A stretch of DNA of 64,000 nucleotides from Brachybacterium sp036311905 (GCF_036311905.1 NZ_JAZDCH010000009.1:1-64000), one strand, 5' to 3'; positions 35,195 to 44,098 are shown, counted from the first letter of the stretch. Program-made: numbers and translations. Notes: a model not told the origin generated them from the letters alone.

Positions 35195-37387
35195 CTAGAG
35201 CACCGACTCCGCGCCCATCACGACCGTGCGCGCGGGCGGCAGGTGCAGCACCTGGGTGCGGTTCGCCGAGGCCTTCTCGAGCTGGCGGAACAGGACCCGC
35301 TGCCAGCGCGGCATGGCGTCGTCGCTGCCCGGCTCGATGCGGAAGACGGACAGGAAGTACACGGCCTGCTCGGGATCGACGATCAGCTCGGGGCAGTGCG
35401 CGGTGCAGTCCGGGGCGCAGACCGCCTCGGCCCCGGCCGCGCCGCCGACGCTGGCCGAGCCGTCCGCGCCGGCCGCGCCGCCGACGCTGGCCGCCCCACC
35501 GGCCCCGGCCCCGGCCGCCCCACCCAACCGATGCGGCGCGCCCAGCTCCTCGACCGCCGTGCGCAGCGCGGCCGGGACGTCCTGGCTGTCGTGGAAGCCG
35601 ACGAGGTAGGTGACGTGCACGATCCCGTCGAAGGGGTCGCCGAGGTCGTCGACGTGGACGCGGTCATCGCGGTGCACGTGCGGGACGCCGAGATGCTTCA
35701 TCGTCACGATCACGACGTGCTCGTGCAGCACCTGGTTCATCGCGACGTTGGTGCGCAGCGCGAGCGGGACGGTGGTGGGGTCGCCGTGCGGGTAGACGGC
35801 GAGGCCGGGCACGCGTCGCGCCTGCCGCGCCGGTCCGGTGACGAACTCGTGGATCGGCCCCTCCATCTCGCGGCGCCGCCCGAACATGATCCGCGAGCCG
35901 CGCTTCCAGGTGAGCATGATGCAGGTCAGTGCGGCCGCGATGACCAGCGGCAGCCAGCCGCCGGCGGGGATCTTGACGACGTTCGCGGCGAGCAGCACCA
36001 GCTCCAGACCGCCCACCACGACCGCGAGCAGCAGCACCCGCCACAGCGGCCAGCGGCGGATCTTCAGCGCGTACAGCAGGAACAGGGCGAGGACCAGGAT
36101 GATCGTCGCGGTGACCGCGAGGCCGTACGCGGCGGCGAGCGCCTCGGAGCGGCGGAAGACCAGCACGAGCGCGAGCACGCCCGCGAAGAGGATCAGGTTG
36201 ATCAGGCCGATGTAGATCTGTCCGCCCTGCTCGCGGTCGGTCTGCGTGACCTTCAGGCGCGGCAGCAGCGACAGCCGCGTCGCCTGCCGGGACACGGAGA
36301 ACGCCCCGGAGATCACGGCCTGGGAGGCGATCACGGTGGCCGCGGCGGCGAGGCCCACGAGCGGCAGGCGCAGCGCCTCCGGCACCAGCGAGAAGAAGGG
36401 GTTCACGATCGCGGTCGGGTCGGCGAGGATCAGCGCGCCCTGCCCGAAGTAGTTGATGACCAGCGCGGGGAGCACGAGCGCGGCCCAGGCGACGAGGATC
36501 GGCCGACGTCCGAAGTGCCCCATGTCCGCGTACAGCGCCTCCGCGCCGGTGATGGTGAGGACCACGGCGCCGAGGGCGATGAAGGCGACCACCGGGCGGT
36601 CGACGACGAAGGCGAGCGCGTAGTGCGGGGAGATCGCGCGGAGGACCGACGGGTTCGCGACGATCTGCGGCAGACCCATCGCGATCAGCACCACGAACCA
36701 GGTCACCATGATCGGCCCGAAGGTGCCGCCGATGCGGCCGGTGCCCCAGCGCTGCACGGCGAACAGGCAGGTCAGCACCACGACCGCGCCGGGGATGATC
36801 ACCGCGTTGGAGACGGAGCCGGTGGTCTCGATGCCCTCGAAGGCGGAGAGCACGGAGATCGCCGGGGTGATCACGGAGTCGCCGTAGAACAGCGCCGCGC
36901 CGACCACGCCGAGGACCAGCGCGACCTTCAGCTCCCGGCCCGAGCCGCGGCCCGTCAGCTTGCGGCCGATCAGCGCGGTGAGCGCGAGGATCCCGCCCTC
37001 GCCCTGGTTGTCGGCCTTCATGATCAGGCCCAGGTAGGTGACGGTGACGATGAGGATCAGGCACCACAGCACCATCGACACGACGCCCAGCACGTCCGCC
37101 TCGGTGGGGGCGACCGCGTTGTGGTGGGTCGAGAAGACGGTCTGCAACGCGTACAGCGGGCTCGTGCCGATGTCGCCGAAGACGACACCCAGCGCGCCCA
37201 GGACCAGCAGCGGCAGCGGCTTCGGCCGACGCTCGGTGCCCGAGTGGTCGAGGTTGCGGTGCGGGTGGTCGTGGTCGGGCGGGGGCGCGACGGAGGGTTC
37301 GGCGGGGTCGGACGAGTCGTCCGCGGTGGCCGACGGGTCGGCGGTGGGTTCTCCGCGGAGGGAGTCGCCCGAGGTGTGCTCTGACAC
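35195..37387 (-). CDS. kup: Potassium uptake protein Kup
   Basis: 730 residues of the KUP/HAK/KT K+ transporter family: LGVVFGDIGTSPLYALQTVF near the start, then GEGGILALTALIG, about 12 membrane spans, and a cytoplasmic C-terminal domain. A leader of about 55 residues rich in Asp, Pro and His comes before the first span. The C-terminal domain contains an insertion of Gly/Ala repeats (GGAAGAGAGGAASVGGAAG) and a three-cysteine patch CAPDCTAHC. The GTG start at 37387 has AGGA upstream. The frame extends far upstream and overlaps the divergent nucleotidyltransferase gene; that extension is a shadow. Confidence 0.93.
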   Translation of the reverse strand: MSEHTSGDSLRGEPTADPSATADDSSDPAEPSVAPPPDHDHPHRNLDHSGTERRPKPLPLLVLGALGVVFGDIGTSPLYALQTVFSTHHNAVAPTEADVLGVVSMVLWCLILIVTVTYLGLIMKADNQGEGGILALTALIGRKLTGRGSGRELKVALVLGVVGAALFYGDSVITPAISVLSAFEGIETTGSVSNAVIIPGAVVVLTCLFAVQRWGTGRIGGTFGPIMVTWFVVLIAMGLPQIVANPSVLRAISPHYALAFVVDRPVVAFIALGAVVLTITGAEALYADMGHFGRRPILVAWAALVLPALVINYFGQGALILADPTAIVNPFFSLVPEALRLPLVGLAAAATVIASQAVISGAFSVSRQATRLSLLPRLKVTQTDREQGGQIYIGLINLILFAGVLALVLVFRRSEALAAAYGLAVTATIILVLALFLLYALKIRRWPLWRVLLLAVVVGGLELVLLAANVVKIPAGGWLPLVIAAALTCIMLTWKRGSRIMFGRRREMEGPIHEFVTGPARQARRVPGLAVYPHGDPTTVPLALRTNVAMNQVLHEHVVIVTMKHLGVPHVHRDDRVHVDDLGDPFDGIVHVTYLVGFHDSQDVPAALRTAVEELGAPHRLGGAAGAGAGGAASVGGAAGADGSASVGGAAGAEAVCAPDCTAHCPELIVDPEQAVYFLSVFRIEPGSDDAMPRWQRVLFRQLEKASANRTQVLHLPPARTVVMGAESVL

Positions 37388-37540
37388 GAGCGGCAATCCT
37401 GCCACCACCGCGGCCCGGCGCAAGCCCCTGGGCCCCGCACGGGCTGTCTTGTGCGTCACCAGTGCCGGCCGGGGCGTGGAGCGGAGGGAGCGGTCCGCGG
37501 CGCGGCACCGAGGATCCACCGCGCGTCTACGATGACCAGC

Positions 37541-38341
37541 ATGATCACCACCGCCGTCGTCCTGGCCCGCGGTCTCGGCTCGCGCATGCGCGCCGCCGGC
37601 GCGTCGGCCGATGCCGCCCTCACCGACGAGCAGGCGGCCGCCGCAGCGTCCGGGCACAAGGCGCTCATGCCGATCGGCGCGCACCGCCTGATCGACTACT
37701 CCCTCAGCGCGCTCGCCGACGCGGGCATCACCCGAGCGATCCTCGTCGTCGCCCCGGAGCACGAGGACTTCACCCGGCACCTGCAGCGCGTCGCGCCGCA
37801 GCGCCTGCGGGTCGAGCTCGCCGTCCAGGCGGAGCCGCGGGGCACGGCCGACGCGGTCGCCGCGGCGCGCGAGGCCGTCGGCGGGGAGCCGTTCGTGATG
37901 GTCAATGGCGACAACCTGTATCCGACGGGCGGCGTCGGCGCGCTGCTGCAGGCCGAGGGGAACGCCCTGCTGGGCTTCGACCGGGCCGCGCTCGTCGCCG
38001 AGTCGAACATCCCTGAGGACCGCATCGCCGCCTTCGCCCTGCTCGAGGAGACGGGCGGCCGCCTCGAGGCGATCGTCGAGAAGCCCGACGCGGCGACCGT
38101 CGAGGCCGCGGGCGAGCACGCCCTCGTCTCCATGAACGCCTTCGCCTTGACCGAGGAGATCTTCGCGGCATGCGCGCGGATCGCGCCGTCGGCCCGCGGT
38201 GAGCTGGAGATCGTCGACGCGGTTCGCGAGCTCGCGCACGTGCAGGTCATCCCGTTCGCGGGCGGGGTGCTGGACCTCTCGCGTCGCGACGACATCGATG
38301 AGGTGGCGCGCCGTCTGTCCGGCGTCGAGGTCGCGCTGTGA
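37541..38341 (+). CDS. Sugar nucleotidyltransferase family protein
   Basis: 266 residues with a nucleotidyltransferase signature near the start (TAVVLARGLGSRM, then HKALMPIGAHRLIDYSLSAL), VNGDNLYPTGG for the metal-binding Asp, and a C-terminal ELEIVDAVREL. The N-terminal glycine loop reads ARGLGSRM rather than the usual AGGxGTRL. The ATG at 37541 lies 7 nt after TACGAT with no ribosome site, so it is probably leaderless; an ATG at 37532 overlaps that box. Its stop overlaps the GTG of the kinase gene. The pair probably makes an activated sugar: kinase first, then nucleotidylation. Confidence 0.8.
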   Translation: MITTAVVLARGLGSRMRAAGASADAALTDEQAAAAASGHKALMPIGAHRLIDYSLSALADAGITRAILVVAPEHEDFTRHLQRVAPQRLRVELAVQAEPRGTADAVAAAREAVGGEPFVMVNGDNLYPTGGVGALLQAEGNALLGFDRAALVAESNIPEDRIAAFALLEETGGRLEAIVEKPDAATVEAAGEHALVSMNAFALTEEIFAACARIAPSARGELEIVDAVRELAHVQVIPFAGGVLDLSRRDDIDEVARRLSGVEVAL

Positions 38342-39591
38342 GCTCTGCCGACGTCACCTGGCAGATGCCCGGCCGGCTCGAGGTGCTCGGCAAGCACACC
38401 GACTACGGGGGCGGCCGGGTGCTGGTCTGCGCCGTCGACCGCGGCGTCACGGTGCGCGCCGCCGTGATCGCGGGGGCCGACGGGACGATCGAGGCCACGA
38501 CCGACGTCGTCGACGGCTCGCTCCGCCTGCGGGCGGGGGAGGAGGCGGGCCTGCCCGCGGGGCATTGGGGTCGGTACCTGCAGACGGTCCTGGACCGTCT
38601 GACCGCGAACTTCGGCGCGCTGCCCGCGGCCCGGCTCGAGATCACCTCGACGCTGCCGCCGGCCTCGGGCATGTCGAGCTCCTCGGCCCTGCTGACCGGC
38701 ACGGCCCTCGCCCTCGCCGACCTCGCGGGAGTGCCCTCGACCGAGGCCTGGCAGGCACAGATCCCGGACCGGGTCGCGGTCGCCGGCTACGCCGCGTCGA
38801 TCGAGAACGGGAAGACCTTCGGCACGCTCGCGGGACGGACGGGGGTCGGGACCTCGGGCGGCTCGCTCGACCACACGGGCATGCTCACGAGCGAGGCGGG
38901 GATGCTCTCCCTCGCCGAGTTCGATCCGATGCGGATCCTGGACCGGGTCGCGCTGCCGGAGGAGTGGAGTTTCGTCGTCGCGGTCAGCGGGGTGCTCGCG
39001 GAGAAGACGGGCGGCGCTCAGGAGGCGTACAACCGCGGCCCCGCCCTGCTCGGCGAGCTGCTCGCGCGGTGGAACCGGCGCACGCGACGGTCCGACGCCA
39101 GCCTGCAGGCCGCACTGCGGGCGCTGCTCGGGGAGGATCTCGCGGGACCGGTCGTGGTCGACGAGGAAGCGCGTCTCGCCCCGCTGCTGCTCGTGGCGGA
39201 GCCGGGGTCGGAGCGGGAGCGGCTGGAGCAGTTCGTGCGCGAGTCGGTCGAGCTGGTGCCGGCGGCGCACCGGGCGCTGCGGAACGGTGACCTGGATGCC
39301 TTCGCCGCCGCGGTGCGCACCTCGCAGCGGTACGCCGAGACGCATCTGGGGAACCAGGTGCCGGAGACGGTCGAGCTGGTGCGCCTCGCGGAGAACCTCG
39401 GCGCGCGGGCGGCGTCCGCCTTCGGGGCGGGCTTCGGGGGGAGCGTGTGGGCTCTCGTGCCGACGACGGGGGCCGACGCCTTCGCCGCCGACTGGCTCGC
39501 CCGCTATCGCGCCTCCGGCCCCGGGCAGGCGCACGACCGCGCCACGACCCTGGTCACCCGCCCCGGCCCCGCAGGGCGGCGGGTGGAGTAG
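38338..39591 (+). CDS. GHMP-family sugar kinase (galactokinase-like)
   Basis: 417 residues with all three GHMP motifs: PGRLEVLGKHTDYGGG (residues 11-26), PPASGMSSSSALL (about 107-119, ATP loop) and GAGFGGSVWAL (about 363-373). Classical galactokinase reads GEHTDYN; here K19 replaces Glu, which marks a distinct subfamily, so galactose is not assured. It starts with GTG inside the stop of the nucleotidyltransferase (GTGA), a coupled pair. Element D follows 97 bp later. Confidence 0.85.
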   Translation: MSSADVTWQMPGRLEVLGKHTDYGGGRVLVCAVDRGVTVRAAVIAGADGTIEATTDVVDGSLRLRAGEEAGLPAGHWGRYLQTVLDRLTANFGALPAARLEITSTLPPASGMSSSSALLTGTALALADLAGVPSTEAWQAQIPDRVAVAGYAASIENGKTFGTLAGRTGVGTSGGSLDHTGMLTSEAGMLSLAEFDPMRILDRVALPEEWSFVVAVSGVLAEKTGGAQEAYNRGPALLGELLARWNRRTRRSDASLQAALRALLGEDLAGPVVVDEEARLAPLLLVAEPGSERERLEQFVRESVELVPAAHRALRNGDLDAFAAAVRTSQRYAETHLGNQVPETVELVRLAENLGARAASAFGAGFGGSVWALVPTTGADAFAADWLARYRASGPGQAHDRATTLVTRPGPAGRRVE

Positions 39592-39687
39592 GGGCGCTGG
39601 GTGGGGCGGGGTGCCCCGCTCCGTCCGCCGAGCCCGCCCCGCCTCCCACGGCTCGGCTGCCCCGTCTCCCCGCCACCTCGCGTCGAA

Positions 39688-39740
39688 ACCCCCGCAGACT
39701 TGGGGGAATCCGCGCCGAATACCCCCAAGTCTGTGGGGGT
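39688..39740 (+). repeat. Intergenic palindromic element, copy D (53 bp)
   Basis: 5' arm ACCCCCGCAGACTTGGGGG plus AAT (39688-39709), loop CCGCGCCGA, 3' arm ATACCCCCAAGTCTGTGGGG plus GT (39719-39740). It pairs almost perfectly, with one A-A mismatch and one G-U. It is nearly identical to copy A. It lies between the kinase gene (+) and the adenosine deaminase gene (-), so a bidirectional terminator role is possible for this copy. Confidence 0.88.
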
Positions 39741-39850
39741 TCTGCCCTGGGGCGACGGTCGGAGGCGGGGTCGGGTCTGCCAGCCGGGCCGAGGATTCGG
39801 CCACCCAGGTCAGGAGTTCTGCCCCGGGGCCGGGGCCCCGCCCGCTCAGC

Positions 39851-40930
39851 TCACCTCGCGGCGGCGTACGCAGGCTCCACGACGTCCCGTCGCAGCGCCT
39901 CCCGGGCTGCGGCGGGAGCGAAGCCGGCGTCGAGGGCGGTGAGGGTGAGTCGCTCGAGGTCGCGAACGGTCCAGTCGCAGGCCTCGGCGACCCGGGTCAG
40001 CTCGCGGCTGGTCGAGGTGCGGGACATGAGCCGGTTGTCGCTGGAGACGGCGAGGCGGAAGCCGGCCGCGTCGAGCCGGCGCACCGGATGCTCGGCGATC
40101 GTGGAGGCGATTCCGGTCTGCAGGTTGGAGCTGGGGCACACCTCGAGGCAGATCCCGTGGGCCAGCACCCGCGCGGCGACGGCCCCGGCCCCACCAGCCT
40201 CGGCCCCTGCGTCGTCCCCGCCCAGGTCCTCCGCGATCCGCACCCCGTGCCCGATCCGCTCGGCGCCGCAGTCGAGGGCGTCGGCGATCGAGGCGGGCCC
40301 ATCGCCCTCCCCGGCGTGGATCGTCACCCGCACCCCGAGCGAGCGGGCGAGCTCGAACACCTCCCGGAACCGGGAGGCGGGGTACCCGGCCTCGGGCCCG
40401 GCGAGGTCGACGCCCCACACGCCGCGGTCGCGGTGGGCATCGGCGAGCCGCACCAGGTCCTCGGTCGGCTCGAGGTGGCGGAGGTAGCAGAGCAGCTGCC
40501 CGGCGAGGATCGGCGTCCCCGCCTCCGATGCCGCGGCCATCCCCTCCTCGAGCCCGGCCTGCACCGTCTCGATCGCCTGCTCGAGGGTGAGGCCGCGCTC
40601 GAGATGCTGGTGGGGCGCCCAGCGGGTCTCGGCGTAGACGACCCCGTCGGCGGCCATGTCCTCCACGAACTCGCGGGCGATGCGGCGGAGGTCCTCGGGC
40701 CGCTGCATGAGCGCGAGGGTGCGGTCGAAGGTCGCGAGATAGCGGGGGAGGGAGCCGGAGTCCGCGGCATCGTGGAACCAGTCGGCGACCTCGGGGGCGG
40801 TCCGGGCGGGCGGCTCGAGGCCCAGCTCGACGCTCAGCGCGAGCACGGTGTCCGGGCGCAGCCCGCCGTCGAGGTGGTCGTGCAGCACGGCCGTGGGGAG
40901 GGAGCGGATCTGCGCGGGGGTGAGGCTCAT
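39851..40930 (-). CDS. add: Adenosine deaminase
   Basis: 359 residues; hydrolyses adenosine to inosine in purine salvage. Zinc ligands are H17 and H19 in HDHLDGG, the histidine of HAGEGDGPASIADAL (about residue 205), and the Asp of SSDNRLMS (about 296). The catalytic Glu lies in HAGE. The usual DD of the last motif is DN here, which I recall in other actinobacterial Add proteins. The ATG at 40930 lies 6 nt after a minus-strand TACCCT box with no ribosome site, so it is probably leaderless. It is divergent from the catabolic operon. Confidence 0.93.
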   Translation of the reverse strand: MSLTPAQIRSLPTAVLHDHLDGGLRPDTVLALSVELGLEPPARTAPEVADWFHDAADSGSLPRYLATFDRTLALMQRPEDLRRIAREFVEDMAADGVVYAETRWAPHQHLERGLTLEQAIETVQAGLEEGMAAASEAGTPILAGQLLCYLRHLEPTEDLVRLADAHRDRGVWGVDLAGPEAGYPASRFREVFELARSLGVRVTIHAGEGDGPASIADALDCGAERIGHGVRIAEDLGGDDAGAEAGGAGAVAARVLAHGICLEVCPSSNLQTGIASTIAEHPVRRLDAAGFRLAVSSDNRLMSRTSTSRELTRVAEACDWTVRDLERLTLTALDAGFAPAAAREALRRDVVEPAYAAAR

Positions 40931-41020
40931 CCCGGCAGGGTACGTCCCGCCGCCGCCCGCGAGCTCCCGTCCGCGAGCTCCCGTCCGTGAGATCCCGGCC
41001 CGGGAGCGCCCCGCGCGGCG

Positions 41021-41075
41021 CGACACTGTCGTTGCTGTCGGAATGCGCGCGAATACCGACAGCAACGACAGCGTC
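41021..41075. repeat. Palindromic element E with the same loop core but a different stem
   Basis: 5' arm CGACACTGTCGTTGCTGTCG plus GAAT (41021-41044), loop GCGCGCGA, 3' arm ATACCGACAGCAACGACAG plus CGTCG (to 41075), with 22 of 24 pairs. The core GGAAT-GCGCGC-GAATACC closely matches GGAAT-CCGCGCC-GAATACC of copy D although the stems are unrelated. It lies in the divergent gap between add and the lyase operon (40931-41316), which otherwise holds the two promoters; TACGCT at 41199-41204 is a candidate -10 for the operon. Confidence 0.75.
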
Positions 41076-41316
41076 GACGCGGCTGACCGACGTCCATGAC
41101 CGCCTCGCCCCGTCGTGCTCCGCCGCCCTGCCCCGTGTCTCGCCGCCGCCCCCGCATGAGCCGCCTCACGTCCCGGCCCGCGCAGTCCCGCATCACGTAC
41201 GCTTATGTTCGTCATCAACCATCTCGCCGGGTCCACATGCCGGTCAGGGCATGCCTACGGCCGAGCCGCGCTGCGACCCGCCCCGTCGACCCTGCCCCAC
41301 GCTCGGGAGGCCCTCC

Positions 41317-42684
41317 GTGTCATCGCACGTCGTGGACATGCTGACCATCGGCAACAGCTTCAGCACCGCGGAGATGCGGGCGATCTGGAGCGAGGAGAAC
41401 CGCCTGCGTCGGCAGCTCGACGTGGAGGCCGCGCTCGCCGTCGCCGAGGGGGAGCTGGGCGTGATTCCGGCCGAGGCCGCCGCCGCGATCGATGCCGCCG
41501 CGGCCGGGGACTTCGACCTCGGAGCGATCGCCGCCGAGGGCGCGAAGGCGATGCATTCCCTGAACGCCACCGTTTCCGCGCTGCAGGCCGCCGCGGGCGA
41601 GCACGGTGAGTGGGTCCACTTCGGCGTGACCACGCAGGACATCGTCGACACCGGCGCGGTGCTGCAGATCCGCGAGGCCGCCGCGGTGCTGCGCCGCGAC
41701 CTGGTCGCCGTGGGCCAGGCCCTGCGCGCGCTGACGATCGCGCACCGGGACACCCCGATGGCGGCCCGCACCCACTACGTGCAGGCCCTGCCCACCACCT
41801 TCGGCTTCAAGACCGCGATCTGGCTCGACGAGGTGCTGCGTCACGTGGACCGCCTCGAGGTCGCGACCGGTCACGTGCTCACCGGCAACATCTCCGGGGC
41901 GGTCGGCACCTACGCGAGCTTCGACGGCCGCGGCCGGGAGATCGAGCGCGCCACCCTCGCCCACCTGGGCCTCGCCGCGCCGCGGATCTCCTGGCAGGCG
42001 GCCCGCGATCGGATGGGCGAGTACTCGAGCGTGCTCGCGCTGATCTCGACCACCCTCGGCAAGATCGCGACCGAGCTGTCCTCCCTCATGCACAGCGAGA
42101 TCGGCGAGGTGGAGGAGCCGTTCACGGCCGGGAAGATCGGCTCGACCACGATGCCGCACAAGCGCAATCCGGCGCTGCTCGAGGGCGCGGCGGCGCTGAC
42201 CGCCCCGATCAAGCACGCCCACGCCCTGATCCTCGACGGTGCCGCGACCGTGCACGAGCGCGACGCGATCTCGTGGCGCGCGGAGTGGATCGCGCTGCCG
42301 GAGATCCACCTCTACCTCGCCTCGCAGCTGCGCACCCTGGGCACGATCCTCGGCGGGCTGGTGGTCCACGAGGACGCCATGCGCCGCAACCTCGAGCTGC
42401 AGGGCGGGCTGATCCTCTCCGAGAAGGCGATGTTCGAGATCGGCCGCGAGCTCGGCAAGCAGACCGCGCACCACGTGGTCTACGCGGCCTCGATGACGGC
42501 GGTCGAGGAGGGCCGGCACCTCGCCGACGTCCTCGCCGAGGACGAGCGGGTCTCCGCCCACTTCGATCCGGCGACGATCCGCTCCTGGCTCGAGGCGACC
42601 GCCTATCTCGGGGAGACCGCCGACGCGATCGACGCCGTGCTCGCTGCGGCGGACGACGTCCTGCCCGCCCCGGAGAGCGCATGA
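41317..42684 (+). CDS. Fumarase/argininosuccinase-superfamily C-N lyase (PurB/CMLE-like)
   Basis: 455 residues, all-helical lyase superfamily with the signature GSTTMPHKRNP (275-285), the catalytic region THYVQALPTTFGFK, and GVTTQDIVDTGAV. Members cleave C-N or C-C bonds releasing fumarate. The nearest classes by eye are adenylosuccinate lyase and carboxymuconate cycloisomerase, but the gene heads an operon with an amino-acid importer, an MmgE/PrpD protein and an M20 hydrolase, not purine genes. That suggests a catabolic lyase acting on an N-substituted aspartate. GGGAGG stands 6 nt before the GTG at 41317; an ATG at 41338 is the alternative. Confidence 0.85.
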   Translation: MSSHVVDMLTIGNSFSTAEMRAIWSEENRLRRQLDVEAALAVAEGELGVIPAEAAAAIDAAAAGDFDLGAIAAEGAKAMHSLNATVSALQAAAGEHGEWVHFGVTTQDIVDTGAVLQIREAAAVLRRDLVAVGQALRALTIAHRDTPMAARTHYVQALPTTFGFKTAIWLDEVLRHVDRLEVATGHVLTGNISGAVGTYASFDGRGREIERATLAHLGLAAPRISWQAARDRMGEYSSVLALISTTLGKIATELSSLMHSEIGEVEEPFTAGKIGSTTMPHKRNPALLEGAAALTAPIKHAHALILDGAATVHERDAISWRAEWIALPEIHLYLASQLRTLGTILGGLVVHEDAMRRNLELQGGLILSEKAMFEIGRELGKQTAHHVVYAASMTAVEEGRHLADVLAEDERVSAHFDPATIRSWLEATAYLGETADAIDAVLAAADDVLPAPESA

Positions 42685-43304
42685 CCGCGCCCGCCGGTTC
42701 CAGCCCGACCCTGGTGCTGCTCGACGAGTCCCATCTCGTCGAGTACCGCGAGCTGCTCCACGCCGCCTATGCGGAGCCGGAGCGGCTGGGCGTCCACTTC
42801 GCCGCCGCGACCGCGGACGACGCGCAGATCGCCCGCCACCTGCGGGAGAACCTCGCCTACGGGCTCACGGTCGACGCCATCACGGTCGACGCCAACGGCG
42901 CAGGCGCCGCTTCCGCCGGTGCCACCCCCGCCGCTACGCTCGTCGGCTCCATCTCCCTGCGCCTGCCGTGGGGCCCGAACCCGGGGCACCTGGGCCTGCC
43001 GCACATCGGCTGGCTCGCGGCGCATCCGACCCTCGCCCCGAAGGGCACCGGGGCGCTGCTGATCCAGGCCCTCATCGACCAGGTGCTGATCCCGCAGCTG
43101 CACGCCCCCGCCGTCTCCCTCGGAACGGCCGCCGACCATCCGTGGCTGGGCGCCTACTATCAGCGCCTCGGCTTCGAGCCCGTCGGCAGCGCGGACCTCG
43201 GCCTCGGCCACCTCACGAACTTCTATCTCCGTCCCCTCGATCCCCCCGCCTATGCCGGCTGGCGTACCCGCCACGCCGACCTCCTGGAAGGACTCACCTC
43301 ATGA
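42681..43304 (+). CDS. GNAT-family N-acetyltransferase
   Basis: 207 residues resembling GNAT acetyltransferases: LLDESHLVEYRELLHAAYAEP at the start, an acetyl-CoA segment around LAPKGTGALLIQALIDQ (about residues 117-133) and LGAYYQRLGFEPVG near residue 155-168. The glycine-rich pyrophosphate loop is slightly unusual (KGTGALL). The ATG overlaps the lyase stop (ATGA), and its own stop overlaps the next start, so it is embedded in the operon. It probably acetylates the imported compound or a breakdown product; this is inference. Confidence 0.8.
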   Translation: MTAPAGSSPTLVLLDESHLVEYRELLHAAYAEPERLGVHFAAATADDAQIARHLRENLAYGLTVDAITVDANGAGAASAGATPAATLVGSISLRLPWGPNPGHLGLPHIGWLAAHPTLAPKGTGALLIQALIDQVLIPQLHAPAVSLGTAADHPWLGAYYQRLGFEPVGSADLGLGHLTNFYLRPLDPPAYAGWRTRHADLLEGLTS

Positions 43305-44095
43305 AGCGTCGCACCTTCGCCCTCTCCGCCCTGTCGGTCCTGGCCCTCCCGCCGGTCCTCGCCGCCTGCTCCGGCGGCGACGACAGCGGCGCGATCCGCG
43401 CCGGCTCCACGGGCCAGTCCTTCCCGAACTCTTACCAGGAGGACGGCACCCTGATCGGCTTCGACGTGGAGCTCATCGAGACCATCGCCGAGGCCCTGGG
43501 CCGCTCCGTCACCTGGACCAACGCGGACTTCTCGGGCCTGATGGGCCAGCTCGAGGCGCGCAAGCTCGAGACCGTCGCGAACAACGTCGCGGTCACCGAG
43601 GAGCGCTCGGCCCAGTACGACTTCACCGAGCCCTACGCGTACATGGGCGCCGTCGTGGCGGCGCTCGGCTCGAACACCGAGCTGAACGAGCTCGCGGACA
43701 TCGCCGGCCACACCATCGCGGGCGTGCTCGGCTCGAACAACACCACCCACCTGGAGACCTGGGCGGCGGAGAACGGCGTGGACGTCGAGATCCGCACCTA
43801 CGAGACCCGCGACGGCGCGATGCAGGACCTGCTCGCGGGGCGCGTCGACGGCTACATTCAGTCCTCCGGCATCTTCTACGCGGAGATGCAGAAGTCCGGC
43901 GCGGACCTGAAGTTCGTGGGCGAGCCGATCGCCTGGGAGTCCGTCGCCTTCCCGTTCGAGAAGGGCTCGGAGCTCGTCGCCCAGTTCAACGAGCAGATCA
44001 CGGCGCTGCGCGAGGCCGGCACGCTCCTGGAGCTGTCGGAGAAGTACTACGGCGACGACGTGGTGACCGAGCCCGAGGGCTACACCGGAGGCTGA
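43301..44095 (+). CDS. Polar amino-acid ABC transporter substrate-binding lipoprotein
   Basis: 264 residues. The signal sequence MKRRTFALSALSVLALPPV ends in a lipobox LAAC (Cys about 23). The mature part is a family-3 periplasmic-type binding domain (GFDVELIETIAEALGRSVTW, DFSGLMGQLEARKLETVANNVAVTEERSAQYDFTEPY, VGEPIAWESVAFPF). This family binds amino acids and amino-acid-like acids, for example glutamate, cystine, arginine and opines. It overlaps the GNAT stop codon (ATGA) and stands 3 bp before the permease gene. Confidence 0.93.
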   Translation: MKRRTFALSALSVLALPPVLAACSGGDDSGAIRAGSTGQSFPNSYQEDGTLIGFDVELIETIAEALGRSVTWTNADFSGLMGQLEARKLETVANNVAVTEERSAQYDFTEPYAYMGAVVAALGSNTELNELADIAGHTIAGVLGSNNTTHLETWAAENGVDVEIRTYETRDGAMQDLLAGRVDGYIQSSGIFYAEMQKSGADLKFVGEPIAWESVAFPFEKGSELVAQFNEQITALREAGTLLELSEKYYGDDVVTEPEGYTGG

Positions 44096-44098
44096 TCC

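Noticed and set aside
35243..37384. A 713-codon plus-strand frame opposite kup
   Set aside because: Composition shadow rich in His, Asp, Gln and Arg, with no domain; kup on the other strand has clear family motifs.
27840..41075. The palindromic elements as a CRISPR array
   Set aside because: Copies are thousands of bases apart among ordinary genes, self-complementary along their whole length, and there are no spacers or cas genes.
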